Part shown: piece by piece, positions 15,781-24,706 of the stretch
Position numbering within the stretch: position 1 is the stretch's first letter
How the letters are laid out: each line of letters opens with the position of its first letter
Assembly (NCBI RefSeq): GCF_900129555.1
Contig: NZ_FQWC01000008.1
Location: 62,001-126,000 of the forward strand
Direction of reading: 5' to 3'
From: Flavobacterium defluvii
Lineage (GTDB): Bacteria; Bacteroidota; Bacteroidia; Flavobacteriales; Flavobacteriaceae
Length of the DNA: 64,000 nt
Made by a program: the position numbers and the translations under genes
Notes under the pieces: model-generated
Seen by the model: only the letters and a program-made list of their open reading frames with translations
The model's database searches: none
Told to the model about the DNA's origin: nothing

Positions 15781-17808
15781 ATGACTACAAACACAATTTT
15801 ATTATTATTACTTTCTTTAGTAATAGCAGGTGGTTTGTCGTACTTTCAATATTTTTATAAAGCCAAAAACAAATCAAATCTGATTTGGTTTTTGGCTTTT
15901 TTACGTTTTCTGGCCATCTTTGGATTATTGGTTTTATTGATAAATCCGATAATTTCTAAAAGTTCACTTGAAATTACCAAAACGCCATTAGCAATTGCAG
16001 TAGATAATTCAAGTTCGATAACAGCTTTAAAATCAGATAAAAAAGCAGTTGAGTTATATCAAAAACTGGTTTCAAATCCGGCATTAAAAGAAAAATTCGA
16101 AATTCAGTCTTATCAATTTGATGACGAATTTAAAACTTCAGACAAATTTGATTTTAAAGGAAAACAAACAAATCTCGATGAAGTTGCCAGAAATTTAAAA
16201 AGCATCAACAAAAACCTGACTTTCCCAACCGTAATTATTACCGACGGAAATCAAACGACAGGAAACGACTACGTATACAGATTCGATCCTGCGAATAAAG
16301 TTTATCCTTTGGTTGTGGGAGATACAACCACGTTTTTTGATTTAAAAATAAATCAGCTTAACGTAAACAAATACGCATTTCATAAAAATAAATTTCCCGT
16401 AGAAGTTTTTCTGCAATACGCCGGAGACAAACCAACAACTGCTGATTTTACAATTTCGCAGGGAAATTCAGTTGTAGCCAAAGAAAAAGTTTCTTTTTCG
16501 CCATCAAAAAAAACAGCCGCTCTAAATTTACTTTTACCAGCTGATAAAGTAGGACTGCAGATTTTTAGAGCCAATATTTCATCTGGAGCAAAAGAAAAAA
16601 ACAGCTACAATAATATCAAGAATTTTGCTGTAGAAATTATTGATCAAAAGTCAACAATTGCAATAATTTCATCAATAAATCATCCTGATATTGCTGCATT
16701 AAAACGTTCAATCGAAGTTAATGCACAACGTAAAGTGATTTTAGTTAAACCAAATGATATTAACCAGTTACAAGAAGCATCGGTTTTGGTTTTATATCAG
16801 CCAAATTCATCTTTCAAACCAATTTTTGACAATAACAAAGCTGCCGGAAGAAACACATTTATCATAACCGGAAACAGTACCGATTTTAATTTTTTAAATC
16901 AGCAGCAAAGCAATTTAATCTTCAAAATGAGCGGACAAGTTGAAGATTATTTATCAGAATTTCAACCGCAGTTTAATCTGTTTGCAATAGATAATATTGG
17001 TTTTGAAAATTTCCCGCCATTACAAAATGCATTCGGAACCATTTCTACAAACGGAAATGTATCCGTTTTACTTTCTTCAAAAATTAGAAACGTTTCCACA
17101 AATGCACCTTTATTGGCTTTCGCCGAAAATCAAGGCAAAAGAACTGCTTTTCTATTAGGAGAAAATAGCTGGAAATGGCGTCTGCAAAGTCATATTGATA
17201 ATCAGTCATTTGAAAAATATGATGTTTTTGTAGATAAAATAATTCAGTATCTAGCAACATCGGCTTCAAAAAAATCTTTAGTTGTAACACACGAAAGTTT
17301 TTATAATTCTGGAGAAGAAATTGTGATAAACGCACAATACTTTAATAAAAACTACGAGTTTGACGAAAAAGCAAGACTAACAATTACGGTTACAAATGCA
17401 GAAACCAAACAAGTTAAAAATTACGATTTATTAAAAGGAAACAATTCTTTTTCTGTAAACTTAGAAGGGCTAACAGCCGGAAAATATAATTTCACAGTAA
17501 AAGAGTTAAATTCAAATACATCATATTCAAGTCATTTCGAAATTTTAGATTTTGATATCGAAAAACAATTTGTAAACCCGGATGTTTTAAAATTGAAGCA
17601 ATTGGCATTACAAACCAACGGAAAAGCCTATTTTGAAAATCAGGCAGATGATTTGATTAATACACTTTTAGAAAACAAAGAATACAAATCAATTGAGAAA
17701 AACGTTTCTACAAAAACGCCAATAATTGACTGGGTTTGGTTATTGATCTTAATTGCGGTTTTATTGACAACGGAATGGTTTGTTAGGAAGTATAACGGGC
17801 TTTTGTAG
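15781..17808 (+). CDS. Membrane-anchored VWA-like protein
   Basis: The 675-residue protein has two membrane segments at the N-terminus (about 4-24 and 35-60) and one at the C-terminus (about 650-668, WVWLLILIAVLLTTEWFV), with a large part between. Residues about 65-190 resemble a von Willebrand A domain, with DNSSS as the metal site (DxSxS) and VIITDGNQTTGND as a later strand. The middle (about 270-480) looks like a glutamine-amidotransferase-like fold, as in other Bacteroidetes proteins of this architecture, and the end has a beta-sandwich look. It has no named function. It follows fabG without a clear terminator, so it may be cotranscribed. A role in envelope assembly or in a BatA-like complex is only inference. 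Confidence 0.7.
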   Translation: MTTNTILLLLLSLVIAGGLSYFQYFYKAKNKSNLIWFLAFLRFLAIFGLLVLLINPIISKSSLEITKTPLAIAVDNSSSITALKSDKKAVELYQKLVSNPALKEKFEIQSYQFDDEFKTSDKFDFKGKQTNLDEVARNLKSINKNLTFPTVIITDGNQTTGNDYVYRFDPANKVYPLVVGDTTTFFDLKINQLNVNKYAFHKNKFPVEVFLQYAGDKPTTADFTISQGNSVVAKEKVSFSPSKKTAALNLLLPADKVGLQIFRANISSGAKEKNSYNNIKNFAVEIIDQKSTIAIISSINHPDIAALKRSIEVNAQRKVILVKPNDINQLQEASVLVLYQPNSSFKPIFDNNKAAGRNTFIITGNSTDFNFLNQQQSNLIFKMSGQVEDYLSEFQPQFNLFAIDNIGFENFPPLQNAFGTISTNGNVSVLLSSKIRNVSTNAPLLAFAENQGKRTAFLLGENSWKWRLQSHIDNQSFEKYDVFVDKIIQYLATSASKKSLVVTHESFYNSGEEIVINAQYFNKNYEFDEKARLTITVTNAETKQVKNYDLLKGNNSFSVNLEGLTAGKYNFTVKELNSNTSYSSHFEILDFDIEKQFVNPDVLKLKQLALQTNGKAYFENQADDLINTLLENKEYKSIEKNVSTKTPIIDWVWLLILIAVLLTTEWFVRKYNGLL

Positions 17809-18206
17809 TTTTTATCATATAGCGTAAAGTCCCTACGGACAAAATTGAGTTTAAAATACTGGTTTTGCTACCGATATTTAATCTCTACGAGATTTTTTTC
17901 GTTATATGTTTTGCTATTTTTTTCGTTAAATAGAATTCTATAAAAGGGTTTATACATAGAAAAAACTCCGTTAGGAGTTTTGCTAACGATATTTAATCTC
18001 TACGATATTTACTTCGTTAATTTTATTTGCTATATTTTTATTAAATAAAATTTAATTAAATGAATCAATTTAATAAAAAAACTCCGTTAGGAGTTTCATA
18101 TCGGTAGAAAAAAAAATGACCACCAAATAAATTTGTCCCGTAGGGACTACACTCAATTTAATTTCGTGTAAATTCGTAAAATCAGTGTTTCACATTAAAT
18201 AACAAT
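17809..18206. repeat. Palindrome-rich gap with two kinds of repeated element
   Basis: This gap of nearly 400 bases has no gene. It holds alternating copies of two short palindromes: GTCCCTACGGAC-like at 17829-17840 with GTCCCGTAGGGAC at 18135-18147, and AAACTCCGTTAGGAGTTT at about 17963-17980 and 18079-18096. Between them lie repeated words such as GATATTTAATCTCTACGA (about 17873-17890, again near 17988-18005), CTTCGTTA and TTTTGCTA. The outer copies are on opposite sides of the gap, with AAATTGAG on the left matched by CTCAATTT on the right, so the whole block is an imperfect inverted repeat. It looks like an array of REP-type elements. No transposase is present. Confidence 0.8.
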
Positions 18207-19103
18207 ATGGATTTCAGGCTAAAAGTATTTTACACCGTTGCCCTTCGTCTTAATTTTACTAAGGCCGCAAGTGAATTGTATATTACACAGCCTGCAGTTT
18301 CAAAACACATTCAGGAACTCGAAGAAACCTATAAAACCAAACTCTTTGAACGAAACGGTTCTAAAATCGCTCTAACTCCAGCCGGAGAAATTCTGCTAAA
18401 ACATACAAAAGAAATCTTCGAAATTTACCGGGAAATAGATTTTGAAATGAGTTCGTTTATCAGTGAACGTCAAGGTTTACTGCGGTTAGGCGCAAGTACC
18501 ACAATTTCCCAATATATCATTTCTCCCGTTTTGGCACGTTTTCATCAAAAACAAAAAGACATAAAAGTCAATTTATTAAACGGAAATACAGAACAAATCG
18601 AAAATGCTTTAATTAATAAAGAAATCGAAATTGGAATTGTCGAAGGTCAGTCAAAAAATCAATCCATAAAATACATTCCTTTTTTAAAGGACGAACTGGT
18701 TTTGGTCTGCAATAGTAATAATCCTTTTGTAAAGCAAAACGAGATTTCAGTAAACGATTTAAAATCAATGAAATTCATAACGCGCGAGCGCGGTTCCGGA
18801 ACACTTGAAGTTATAGAATTTGCATTGAAAAACGCAGGATTAAAATTTTCAGATTTACAAATCGAAATGCAGTTAGGAAGCACGGAAAGTATAAAATCCT
18901 ACTTGCTCAATTCAGATTGTTTTGCTTTTATGTCGATTCATGCTGTGAATAAAGAATTGAAAAACAAGGAATTGATTGTTTTAGATGTCGAAAAATTATC
19001 TGTAGAGAGATACTTTTACATCATTACTTTATTAGGGAAATCAGATCCTTTGTCAGAATTGTTTATTCAAAATATCGCGAATCATTATAACTTGAAGTTA
19101 TAG
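18207..19103 (+). CDS. LysR-family transcriptional regulator (YeiE-like position)
   Basis: The N-terminal helix-turn-helix (about 1-62: FTKAASELYITQPAVSKHIQELE) and the periplasmic-binding-protein-like effector domain (about 88-295) identify a LysR-type regulator of normal length (298). The effector domain resembles the CysB/CbbR branch, with GNTEQIENALINKEIEIGIVEG and RERGSGTLEVIEFAL. The next gene, 74 bases downstream, is a YeiH-type membrane protein, the same order as yeiE and yeiH in E. coli. The regulator probably controls that transporter in response to a small anion or sulfur compound; this is inferred from the arrangement. It lies just after the palindrome-rich gap. Confidence 0.92.
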   Translation: MDFRLKVFYTVALRLNFTKAASELYITQPAVSKHIQELEETYKTKLFERNGSKIALTPAGEILLKHTKEIFEIYREIDFEMSSFISERQGLLRLGASTTISQYIISPVLARFHQKQKDIKVNLLNGNTEQIENALINKEIEIGIVEGQSKNQSIKYIPFLKDELVLVCNSNNPFVKQNEISVNDLKSMKFITRERGSGTLEVIEFALKNAGLKFSDLQIEMQLGSTESIKSYLLNSDCFAFMSIHAVNKELKNKELIVLDVEKLSVERYFYIITLLGKSDPLSELFIQNIANHYNLKL

Positions 19104-19120
19104 TCGATTGTATTTTACGA

Positions 19121-19152
19121 TTGGCGAAATTCATTTAATCGACGCAACTTTG
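19121..19152 (+). promoter_or_regulatory. Promoter of the yeiH-like gene
   Basis: TTG at 19121-19123 and CAACTTTG at 19145-19152 are 21 bases apart. The -7 element matches TAnnTTTG in all but its first base. A transcript starting near 19159 would place the TTG start codon at 19178 about 20 bases downstream. Confidence 0.5.
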
Positions 19153-19177
19153 CAGAGTAAATATCAATTACTCTATT

Positions 19178-20143
19178 TTGAAAACAAAACAACATTCCGC
19201 GTCACAGTTATTTGAAATTAATCATTTCTTGCAACAGCTAATTTTTGCCGTAATAATATTATTGTGTTTATTTTCGATAATTTCTCCACCAATTGCATTA
19301 TTACTAGGCATTATAGTAGTGAATGTTTTCGGAAATCCTTTTGTAGAATTCAACAGTAAAGCGATAACATTTTTACTGCAGTTTTCAGTAGTAGGTTTAG
19401 GCTTTGGAATGAACGCATCAAGCGCATTTTCTGCAGGAAAAGAAGGTTTTGCTTTAACTGTTTTTTCAATTTTTAGCACAATAACTTTCGGTTTTCTTTT
19501 AGGAAAATGGTTAAAAACCGAGAGAAAAACATCGTACTTAATCTCATGCGGAACAGCTATTTGTGGAGGAAGTGCAATTGCTGCCATTTCACCCGTAATA
19601 AAATCAAATGAAAATAAGACTTCAATTGCTTTGGGTGTTATTTTTATATTGAATTCAATCGCGTTATTTGTTTTTCCGTTGATCGGACATCAACTTGATT
19701 TATCTCAAAAAGAATTTGGATTATGGTGTGCTATTGCTATTCATGATACAAGTTCTGTCGTTGGTGCGGCCAATAAATACGGAGCAGAAGCTTTGCAGAT
19801 TGCTGCAACAGTTAAATTAGCGAGAGCTTTGTGGATTATTCCAATTTCACTTCTAACAGCAGTTATTTTTAAAAATAAAAACTCAAAAATCAAGATTCCT
19901 TATTTTATAGGTTTATTTATTTTGGCAATGCTTTTAAATTCTTATGTTCCGCAAATAGCAATTTTTACACCGCATATTGTAAATATTGCCAAAATAGGAT
20001 TAACGATAACTTTATTTCTAATTGGCGCGACTTTAAATTTAAGTACTTTAAAAACAGTAGGAGTGAAGCCTTTGCTTCAGGGAGTTTTTCTTTGGATATT
20101 TATTGCTGTTTTAAGCTTAGTATCAATTATTTATTTAGGTTAA
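19178..20143 (+). CDS. YeiH/UPF0324-family membrane transporter (putative sulfate or sulfite exporter)
   Basis: The 321-residue polytopic protein has about ten hydrophobic segments from residue 18 to the end. Family features include IALLLGIIVVNVFGNP, LLQFSVVGLGFGMN, LISCGTAICGGSAIAAISPVI and AIAIHDTSSVVGAA. The family is annotated as putative sulfate exporters, but transport has not been proven for most members. The reading frame has no upstream ATG and the best start is TTG at 19178; the next in-frame ATG is inside the conserved membrane part. It is paired with a LysR regulator. The C-terminus ends only two bases before the stop of a convergent gene. Confidence 0.88.
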   Translation: MKTKQHSASQLFEINHFLQQLIFAVIILLCLFSIISPPIALLLGIIVVNVFGNPFVEFNSKAITFLLQFSVVGLGFGMNASSAFSAGKEGFALTVFSIFSTITFGFLLGKWLKTERKTSYLISCGTAICGGSAIAAISPVIKSNENKTSIALGVIFILNSIALFVFPLIGHQLDLSQKEFGLWCAIAIHDTSSVVGAANKYGAEALQIAATVKLARALWIIPISLLTAVIFKNKNSKIKIPYFIGLFILAMLLNSYVPQIAIFTPHIVNIAKIGLTITLFLIGATLNLSTLKTVGVKPLLQGVFLWIFIAVLSLVSIIYLG

Positions 20144-20144
20144 A

Positions 20145-21095
20145 TTATTTTACATTCGAAAATTTTACAGCAGGTTTGCCGATCATTTTATATGATTTCC
20201 CTTTAAACGAAAAACGTCTTTCAATTTCAAAATTAAATAATTTTTTATTTTTCGCCATTGCTGCAATTTCTTCAGGAAGATCAACCTCAAATTCATCTTC
20301 AGCTTTTGCGGCTTTATTAAATGATCCTGTAGTTTTTATAATAATATCTCTAAAATGTTTTTTGGTATTATCATTTACAACAGTGTAAGAACCAGACCAT
20401 TTAACACTTTCAATATTTGTTAACTGATATTTTGGCACTTCCATAATTGGCTGATATTTTCCATCAAAGCCAGCAACTAAGTATAGCCAGCCTTCAAAAG
20501 GCCCGCCTGCACCGCCATTAACATGCAGCAAAGTAAAAGCAAATTGATCCTCACCAATTTGTAAAAGTTTAGGAGTTGGACATTGAGAAAAAGCACCAAA
20601 TGCGGCTACTGCAGGCTGAAAAGATCTCATTTCCCAAATTGTTCCATTTTTTGCAAATTTAGCAATACCTATTAATCCACCAGAAAAACGACCTGTTTGC
20701 AAACCATCAGTATCGTAAACTGAATGATTAAATGCTAATATTTTGAATTGATTTCCTTTAGAATCAGAATAATCTATATTGGTAATAAGTCTTGTGGCAA
20801 CGCCTTCGCTGTAAGGAAATAGCTGGTCGCCTTCAACACCATTAACATCAATAAAAGGTGCGGGTTTGCAGGATTTACAGTCCCAGCTTATAAAAGTATT
20901 GTGATCTGAAAGATGATATAATTTTCCAGGAAACAGCTTTTGCATTGTTTTGATTCCATCAAACGAATCAGAAATTTTAAGTACTCTTTTTGGATTTAAG
21001 ATGGTGTCGCTAACATTTTTTAATTGAACTTCAGCTTCTTGCGCGAAACCTATTGCAGTAAAAAAATAGATAAAAAATAAATAAAAACGGCGCAT
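20145..21095 (-). CDS. Secreted protein of unknown function
   Basis: I do not recognise this 316-residue protein. It begins MRRFYLFFIYFFTAIGFAQ, a signal peptide cleaved after the alanine or glutamine, so it is exported. The mature part is rich in beta strands, with FISWDCKSCKPAPFIDVNG, LLQIGEDQFAFTLLHVNGGAGGPFEGWLYLVAGFDG and a C-terminal FEIERRFSFKGKSYKMIGKP. A CxxC pair may form a disulfide or bind metal. The frame is open to an ATG at 21143, but a -7 box (TATGTTTG on this strand, 21119-21126) lies between the two ATGs, so 21095 is the better start. It is convergent with the yeiH-like gene. Confidence 0.75.
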   Translation of the reverse strand: MRRFYLFFIYFFTAIGFAQEAEVQLKNVSDTILNPKRVLKISDSFDGIKTMQKLFPGKLYHLSDHNTFISWDCKSCKPAPFIDVNGVEGDQLFPYSEGVATRLITNIDYSDSKGNQFKILAFNHSVYDTDGLQTGRFSGGLIGIAKFAKNGTIWEMRSFQPAVAAFGAFSQCPTPKLLQIGEDQFAFTLLHVNGGAGGPFEGWLYLVAGFDGKYQPIMEVPKYQLTNIESVKWSGSYTVVNDNTKKHFRDIIIKTTGSFNKAAKAEDEFEVDLPEEIAAMAKNKKLFNFEIERRFSFKGKSYKMIGKPAVKFSNVK

Positions 21096-21217
21096 ATTTA
21101 TAAAGTTTAATACTACAACAAACATACAAAGAAAATTTACCAATATGAACTTCTATCACTTATATGGATTAAAAATTTCAAAAAGTTAAAATAACATAAT
21201 CTTGAATAGTATTCTTT

Positions 21218-21247
21218 TGAATTATCTTTAAATAAAGGTAACTTTGC
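21218..21247 (+). promoter_or_regulatory. Promoter of the S1/P1-like gene
   Basis: TTG (21218-21220), 19 bases, then TAACTTTG (21240-21247) match the Bacteroidetes consensus exactly. The box overlaps the first possible ATG at 21244, which shows that translation must begin at the next one, 21268. Confidence 0.75.
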
Positions 21248-21267
21248 CCTCCAAATACAAAAACAAA

Positions 21268-22266
21268 ATGAAAAATTTCAGAATGAGACCAAAGTTAATC
21301 GCATTCTTCGCATTAATTATTGGTTTTTTTACCTTATCATGGGGAATTGTAGGCCATGAAAGAATCAACAAAGCGGCTGTAATGGCTTTACCACAACAAC
21401 TTCAGGTATTTTTTTACAATCACATCGATTTTATTACACAGGAAGCTTCGGTACCAGATATTCGTAAATATGCTTTAAATTATAAAGACGAAAATCCGAG
21501 GCATTATTTTGATATGGAAAATTTTGGTTCTGTAGACAGCATACCGCAGACGATGGAAGCCGCAAAGAAAAAATATGATGCTAAATTCCTAAACGATAAC
21601 GGAATCCTGCCATGGTACATTGAAGATATGATGGCAAAATTGACCAAAGCTTTTAAAGATAAAAACAGAGCAGAAATCTTATTTCTTGCAGCAGATTTGG
21701 GTCATTATGTTGGAGATGCGCACATGCCTTTGCACACGTCTGCAAATCACGACGGACAGTTAAGCGATCAAAAAGGGATTCACTCTCTTTGGGAAAGCAG
21801 ACTTCCTGAATTATTTGCTAAAAATTACAAATTAAATGTTCCTCAGGCTCATTATTATGAAGACGTTCATAAAGCAGTTTGGGATATGATAAACGACACA
21901 CACAGTCTGGCGCAGCCTTTACTGGATATTGATAAAAAATTAAGAACAGCAACCCCGGAAAATCAGGTTTTTAAAATGGATACTGATGGTAAAGTTTTGA
22001 AAAGCAAGTACAATACAGCTGTTTTCTCTGAGGATTATGCTAAAAAACTTCACGAGCAGTTAAACGGAATGGTTGAAAGCCAGATGAAAAAAGCAATTGA
22101 AGCAACTGCTAGTTTTTGGTATACTGCATGGGTAAATGCCGGTAAACCGGATTTAAGCGATTTAGATGCACCATCTGTAACACAAAGAAATAATCAGGCT
22201 TTAAAAGACGATTTATTATTATTTAAAAAAGGAGATTTATTCGGATTGAAAAATCAAAATGATTAA
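21268..22266 (+). CDS. Zinc-dependent S1/P1 nuclease-like or phospholipase C-like secreted enzyme
   Basis: The protein belongs to the superfamily of S1/P1 nucleases and zinc-dependent phospholipases C. From the ATG at 21268 it has 332 residues: a signal peptide (MKNFRMRPKLIAFFALIIGF and some 8 more) and a mature part near WGIVGHERI, where the Trp and the His of GH are zinc ligands in this family. Later LAADLGHYVGDAHMPLHTSA gives the two histidines and the aspartate of the cluster, and SLWESRLPELF follows as expected. It is exported to the periplasm or beyond. Whether it hydrolyses phosphodiesters in nucleic acids or in lipids cannot be decided here. A convergent terminator follows. Confidence 0.87.
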   Translation: MKNFRMRPKLIAFFALIIGFFTLSWGIVGHERINKAAVMALPQQLQVFFYNHIDFITQEASVPDIRKYALNYKDENPRHYFDMENFGSVDSIPQTMEAAKKKYDAKFLNDNGILPWYIEDMMAKLTKAFKDKNRAEILFLAADLGHYVGDAHMPLHTSANHDGQLSDQKGIHSLWESRLPELFAKNYKLNVPQAHYYEDVHKAVWDMINDTHSLAQPLLDIDKKLRTATPENQVFKMDTDGKVLKSKYNTAVFSEDYAKKLHEQLNGMVESQMKKAIEATASFWYTAWVNAGKPDLSDLDAPSVTQRNNQALKDDLLLFKKGDLFGLKNQND

Positions 22267-22315
22267 GTTTTCTCAAACTATAAAGATCAGGTTTGTTCTT
22301 CTGAACATATAGATT

Positions 22316-22353
22316 AAAAAAAGCCTCAAATTTAAATAATTTGAGGCTTTTTT
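22316..22353. terminator. Bidirectional terminator
   Basis: AAAGCCTCAAATT and AATTTGAGGCTTT form a 13-pair stem with A- and T-runs on its two sides. It lies between two convergent genes and can serve both. Confidence 0.92.
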
Positions 22354-22366
22354 GTTTGGGCTTTTT

Positions 22367-24505
22367 TTAAGGAATCTTTGCGTATAATATTTTATTTTTC
22401 CCTGTTAAATGCATATTTTCAAATTGATATTGTTTTTTCTTCAATACATAAGAAGCAGATTGATAATAAGATATAGTTTCATTTATCAATTCTTTGTTTT
22501 TGTTTTTTAAAGGAATTTCATCGTAATGAATTTGATATTCTGCTGCGATATCTGTCTTTTTAAGTTTCAATTGAAATTGTTTTACTTCTTGTTTTGGTGA
22601 TAAAATAGTCAAAACATTATCTTTTATTAAGCCTAAATCCTGATAAGTAGCTATAAATGCTCTTGGTTTATAAGAAGGTTTAAAAACATCCTGCCCAAAA
22701 AACTTACTATTATAATCAAAATTTAATAATCCGAAAAGTGTAGGCATCAAGTCAATCTGCGACATTAGTTTGTTGCATTTTTCAGGCTTTTGGTTCGGAA
22801 TATAAATAAAAGCGGGAATTCTGTATTTATCAAGCGGAAGTTCTGTTTTTCCGGCGCTCGAAGCACAATGATCGGCCACAATTACAAAAACTGTATTATT
22901 AAACCAAGGCTGTTTTTGAGCCATATGAAAGAATTTCCCCAACGCATAATCCGTATATTTTACACCACCATCACGGGATTTAATATCGCCTGGAATATCG
23001 ATTTTATTATTTGGGTAAGTAAAAGGTCTATGATTACTTACTGTCATAATATGATTAAAAAATGGCTTATTCAGCTTTGCTTCGCCATTCATTATTTTAA
23101 TCGCTTTATTGTACATGTCTTCATCGCAAACGCCCCAAACATTCGAAAATGTAATTTCTTCAGGAGAAAAGCTGGATTTGTCTACAATTTCATATCCGTT
23201 TCCTGAATAGAAATCCTGCATATTGTCAAAAAAAGCATCACCGCCGTACATAAATTTTACATTATAGCCCTTTTGCTTAAACACAGCTCCGGTTGAAAAC
23301 TTATTTTTATTATCCTCACGTTTTACGACACTTTCACCTGCAGTTGGCGGAAGACATAAAGTAACCGCTTCAAGTCCGCGTACAGTTCGGTTTCCAGCCG
23401 CATACAAATTAGTAAAATGCAAACTTTTTTGAGATAAGCTATCTAAAAAAGGAGTGATATTTCCTTGATTTCCATACGTTTTCATAAAGTCGGCACTTAA
23501 ACTTTCAATGGTAATCAACACGACATTTTTACGTTTTTCTAATGAATCATTAGTTATTTTTTGAAATGTGTTCTCTCCGGAAATATTAGGAAACTGTTTT
23601 TTTAAAATAGCAAATGCTTCCTGGTTTGGCAGTGTTTTGTAAAATTTGAAATAATCTAATTTACTGTTCTGAAAAGCAAGGTAAAATTTATATAAACCAT
23701 TCGATTGTAATTCATTTACAAATACATTTTTAGAATTTTCAGTTTTTGCCAAAGCCGGAATTGCTAAAAGAGAAATAGCTGCCAAAGTTAGGTAAACGGC
23801 AGATATTTTTATTTTTTCATTAAAATTTGGAATCTCATTAATATAATTCTTAGAATTTTTTACGATGAAATAAGTAACAATACCACTAGCTATGAATAAT
23901 CCTGAAAACAAAGGAATTACAGGGTAAGACTGCATAATATTCCCTATAACTTCATTAGTATAAATAAGATAATTAACCGCTATGAAATTGTATTTTACTC
24001 CAAATTCGTTCCAAAAGAAATATTCGCTTAATCCATTCTGAAGAATTAAAACTACATATAAAAATATAACAAAAGAATACAGCCAGAAACGAAGCTTAAT
24101 TCTCCATTTTGGAAGAAAAAGAAAAAGTGCAAACAAAATAGCTTTTAATGCAATAAAAATCATAACGATTCTGGGCAAAGCTCCGCCATACTCATCAAAA
24201 ATACTTTTTCCAGAGGCAGTATAAATAAGTAATGCAATAAAAAAAGTTAAAATAATATAACCCGAAGGCATTGAATATTTTGATTCTGAAAGAAAAATGA
24301 GGTACAACCAGAGAAAAAGACCTGCAATTACAAAAACAAAAAAATCTGAAATTAATCCCAAAGCAAAAATTTTAAAACTCTCAAGAAATGTAAATGAACT
24401 TTGAGTTATAGGATGAAAAATCAAGACAATTCTCAATATAAAACTTACAGAAAAATAGAAAATCGCCAGATTATAAAACGGAGAAAATTTTTTGGAAAAA
24501 CTCAT
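22367..24505 (-). CDS. LtaS-type membrane sulfatase-like phosphotransferase
   Basis: This 712-residue protein has five membrane segments in its first 260 residues and an alkaline-phosphatase-like sulfatase domain (about 320-610). VVLITIESLSADFM holds the first metal glutamate. GNRTVRGLEAV supplies the threonine nucleophile (T in NRT), and HRPFTYP and VIVADHCA give metal ligands. Enzymes of this type in Gram-positive bacteria build lipoteichoic acid from phosphatidylglycerol. In Gram-negative bacteria relatives transfer phosphoglycerol or phosphoethanolamine to glycans or lipid A, so that is the likely role here. A two-component system is divergently transcribed from the same 201-base gap. A -7 box TAATTTTG lies at 24522-24529. 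Confidence 0.88.
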   Translation of the reverse strand: MSFSKKFSPFYNLAIFYFSVSFILRIVLIFHPITQSSFTFLESFKIFALGLISDFFVFVIAGLFLWLYLIFLSESKYSMPSGYIILTFFIALLIYTASGKSIFDEYGGALPRIVMIFIALKAILFALFLFLPKWRIKLRFWLYSFVIFLYVVLILQNGLSEYFFWNEFGVKYNFIAVNYLIYTNEVIGNIMQSYPVIPLFSGLFIASGIVTYFIVKNSKNYINEIPNFNEKIKISAVYLTLAAISLLAIPALAKTENSKNVFVNELQSNGLYKFYLAFQNSKLDYFKFYKTLPNQEAFAILKKQFPNISGENTFQKITNDSLEKRKNVVLITIESLSADFMKTYGNQGNITPFLDSLSQKSLHFTNLYAAGNRTVRGLEAVTLCLPPTAGESVVKREDNKNKFSTGAVFKQKGYNVKFMYGGDAFFDNMQDFYSGNGYEIVDKSSFSPEEITFSNVWGVCDEDMYNKAIKIMNGEAKLNKPFFNHIMTVSNHRPFTYPNNKIDIPGDIKSRDGGVKYTDYALGKFFHMAQKQPWFNNTVFVIVADHCASSAGKTELPLDKYRIPAFIYIPNQKPEKCNKLMSQIDLMPTLFGLLNFDYNSKFFGQDVFKPSYKPRAFIATYQDLGLIKDNVLTILSPKQEVKQFQLKLKKTDIAAEYQIHYDEIPLKNKNKELINETISYYQSASYVLKKKQYQFENMHLTGKNKILYAKIP

Positions 24506-24706
24506 GGTATTTTATTTTCAGCAAAATTAAATCTGATTAATTAACATCAGATGAAGTTATGCTTTAACCTTACTTAGCTTAAACTTAATATTTGCTTAAG
24601 ATTATTTGTTTTGTTCTATTATGATGATTTTAAGCGGTTTCTCCATCTTAAATATCTATCTTTGACATTACTTAACATAGGTTAATATTGAAATAAATCA
24701 CCCAAT

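Noticed and set aside
17809..18206. CRISPR-like array
   Set aside because: The repeated units are palindromes of two kinds with irregular spacing and repeated, not unique, intervening words. No cas gene is present.
20092..20388. A plus-strand 98-codon frame overlapping the secreted unknown
   Set aside because: It crosses the end of the YeiH-like gene and runs antisense to the secreted protein, which has a clear signal peptide and promoter.
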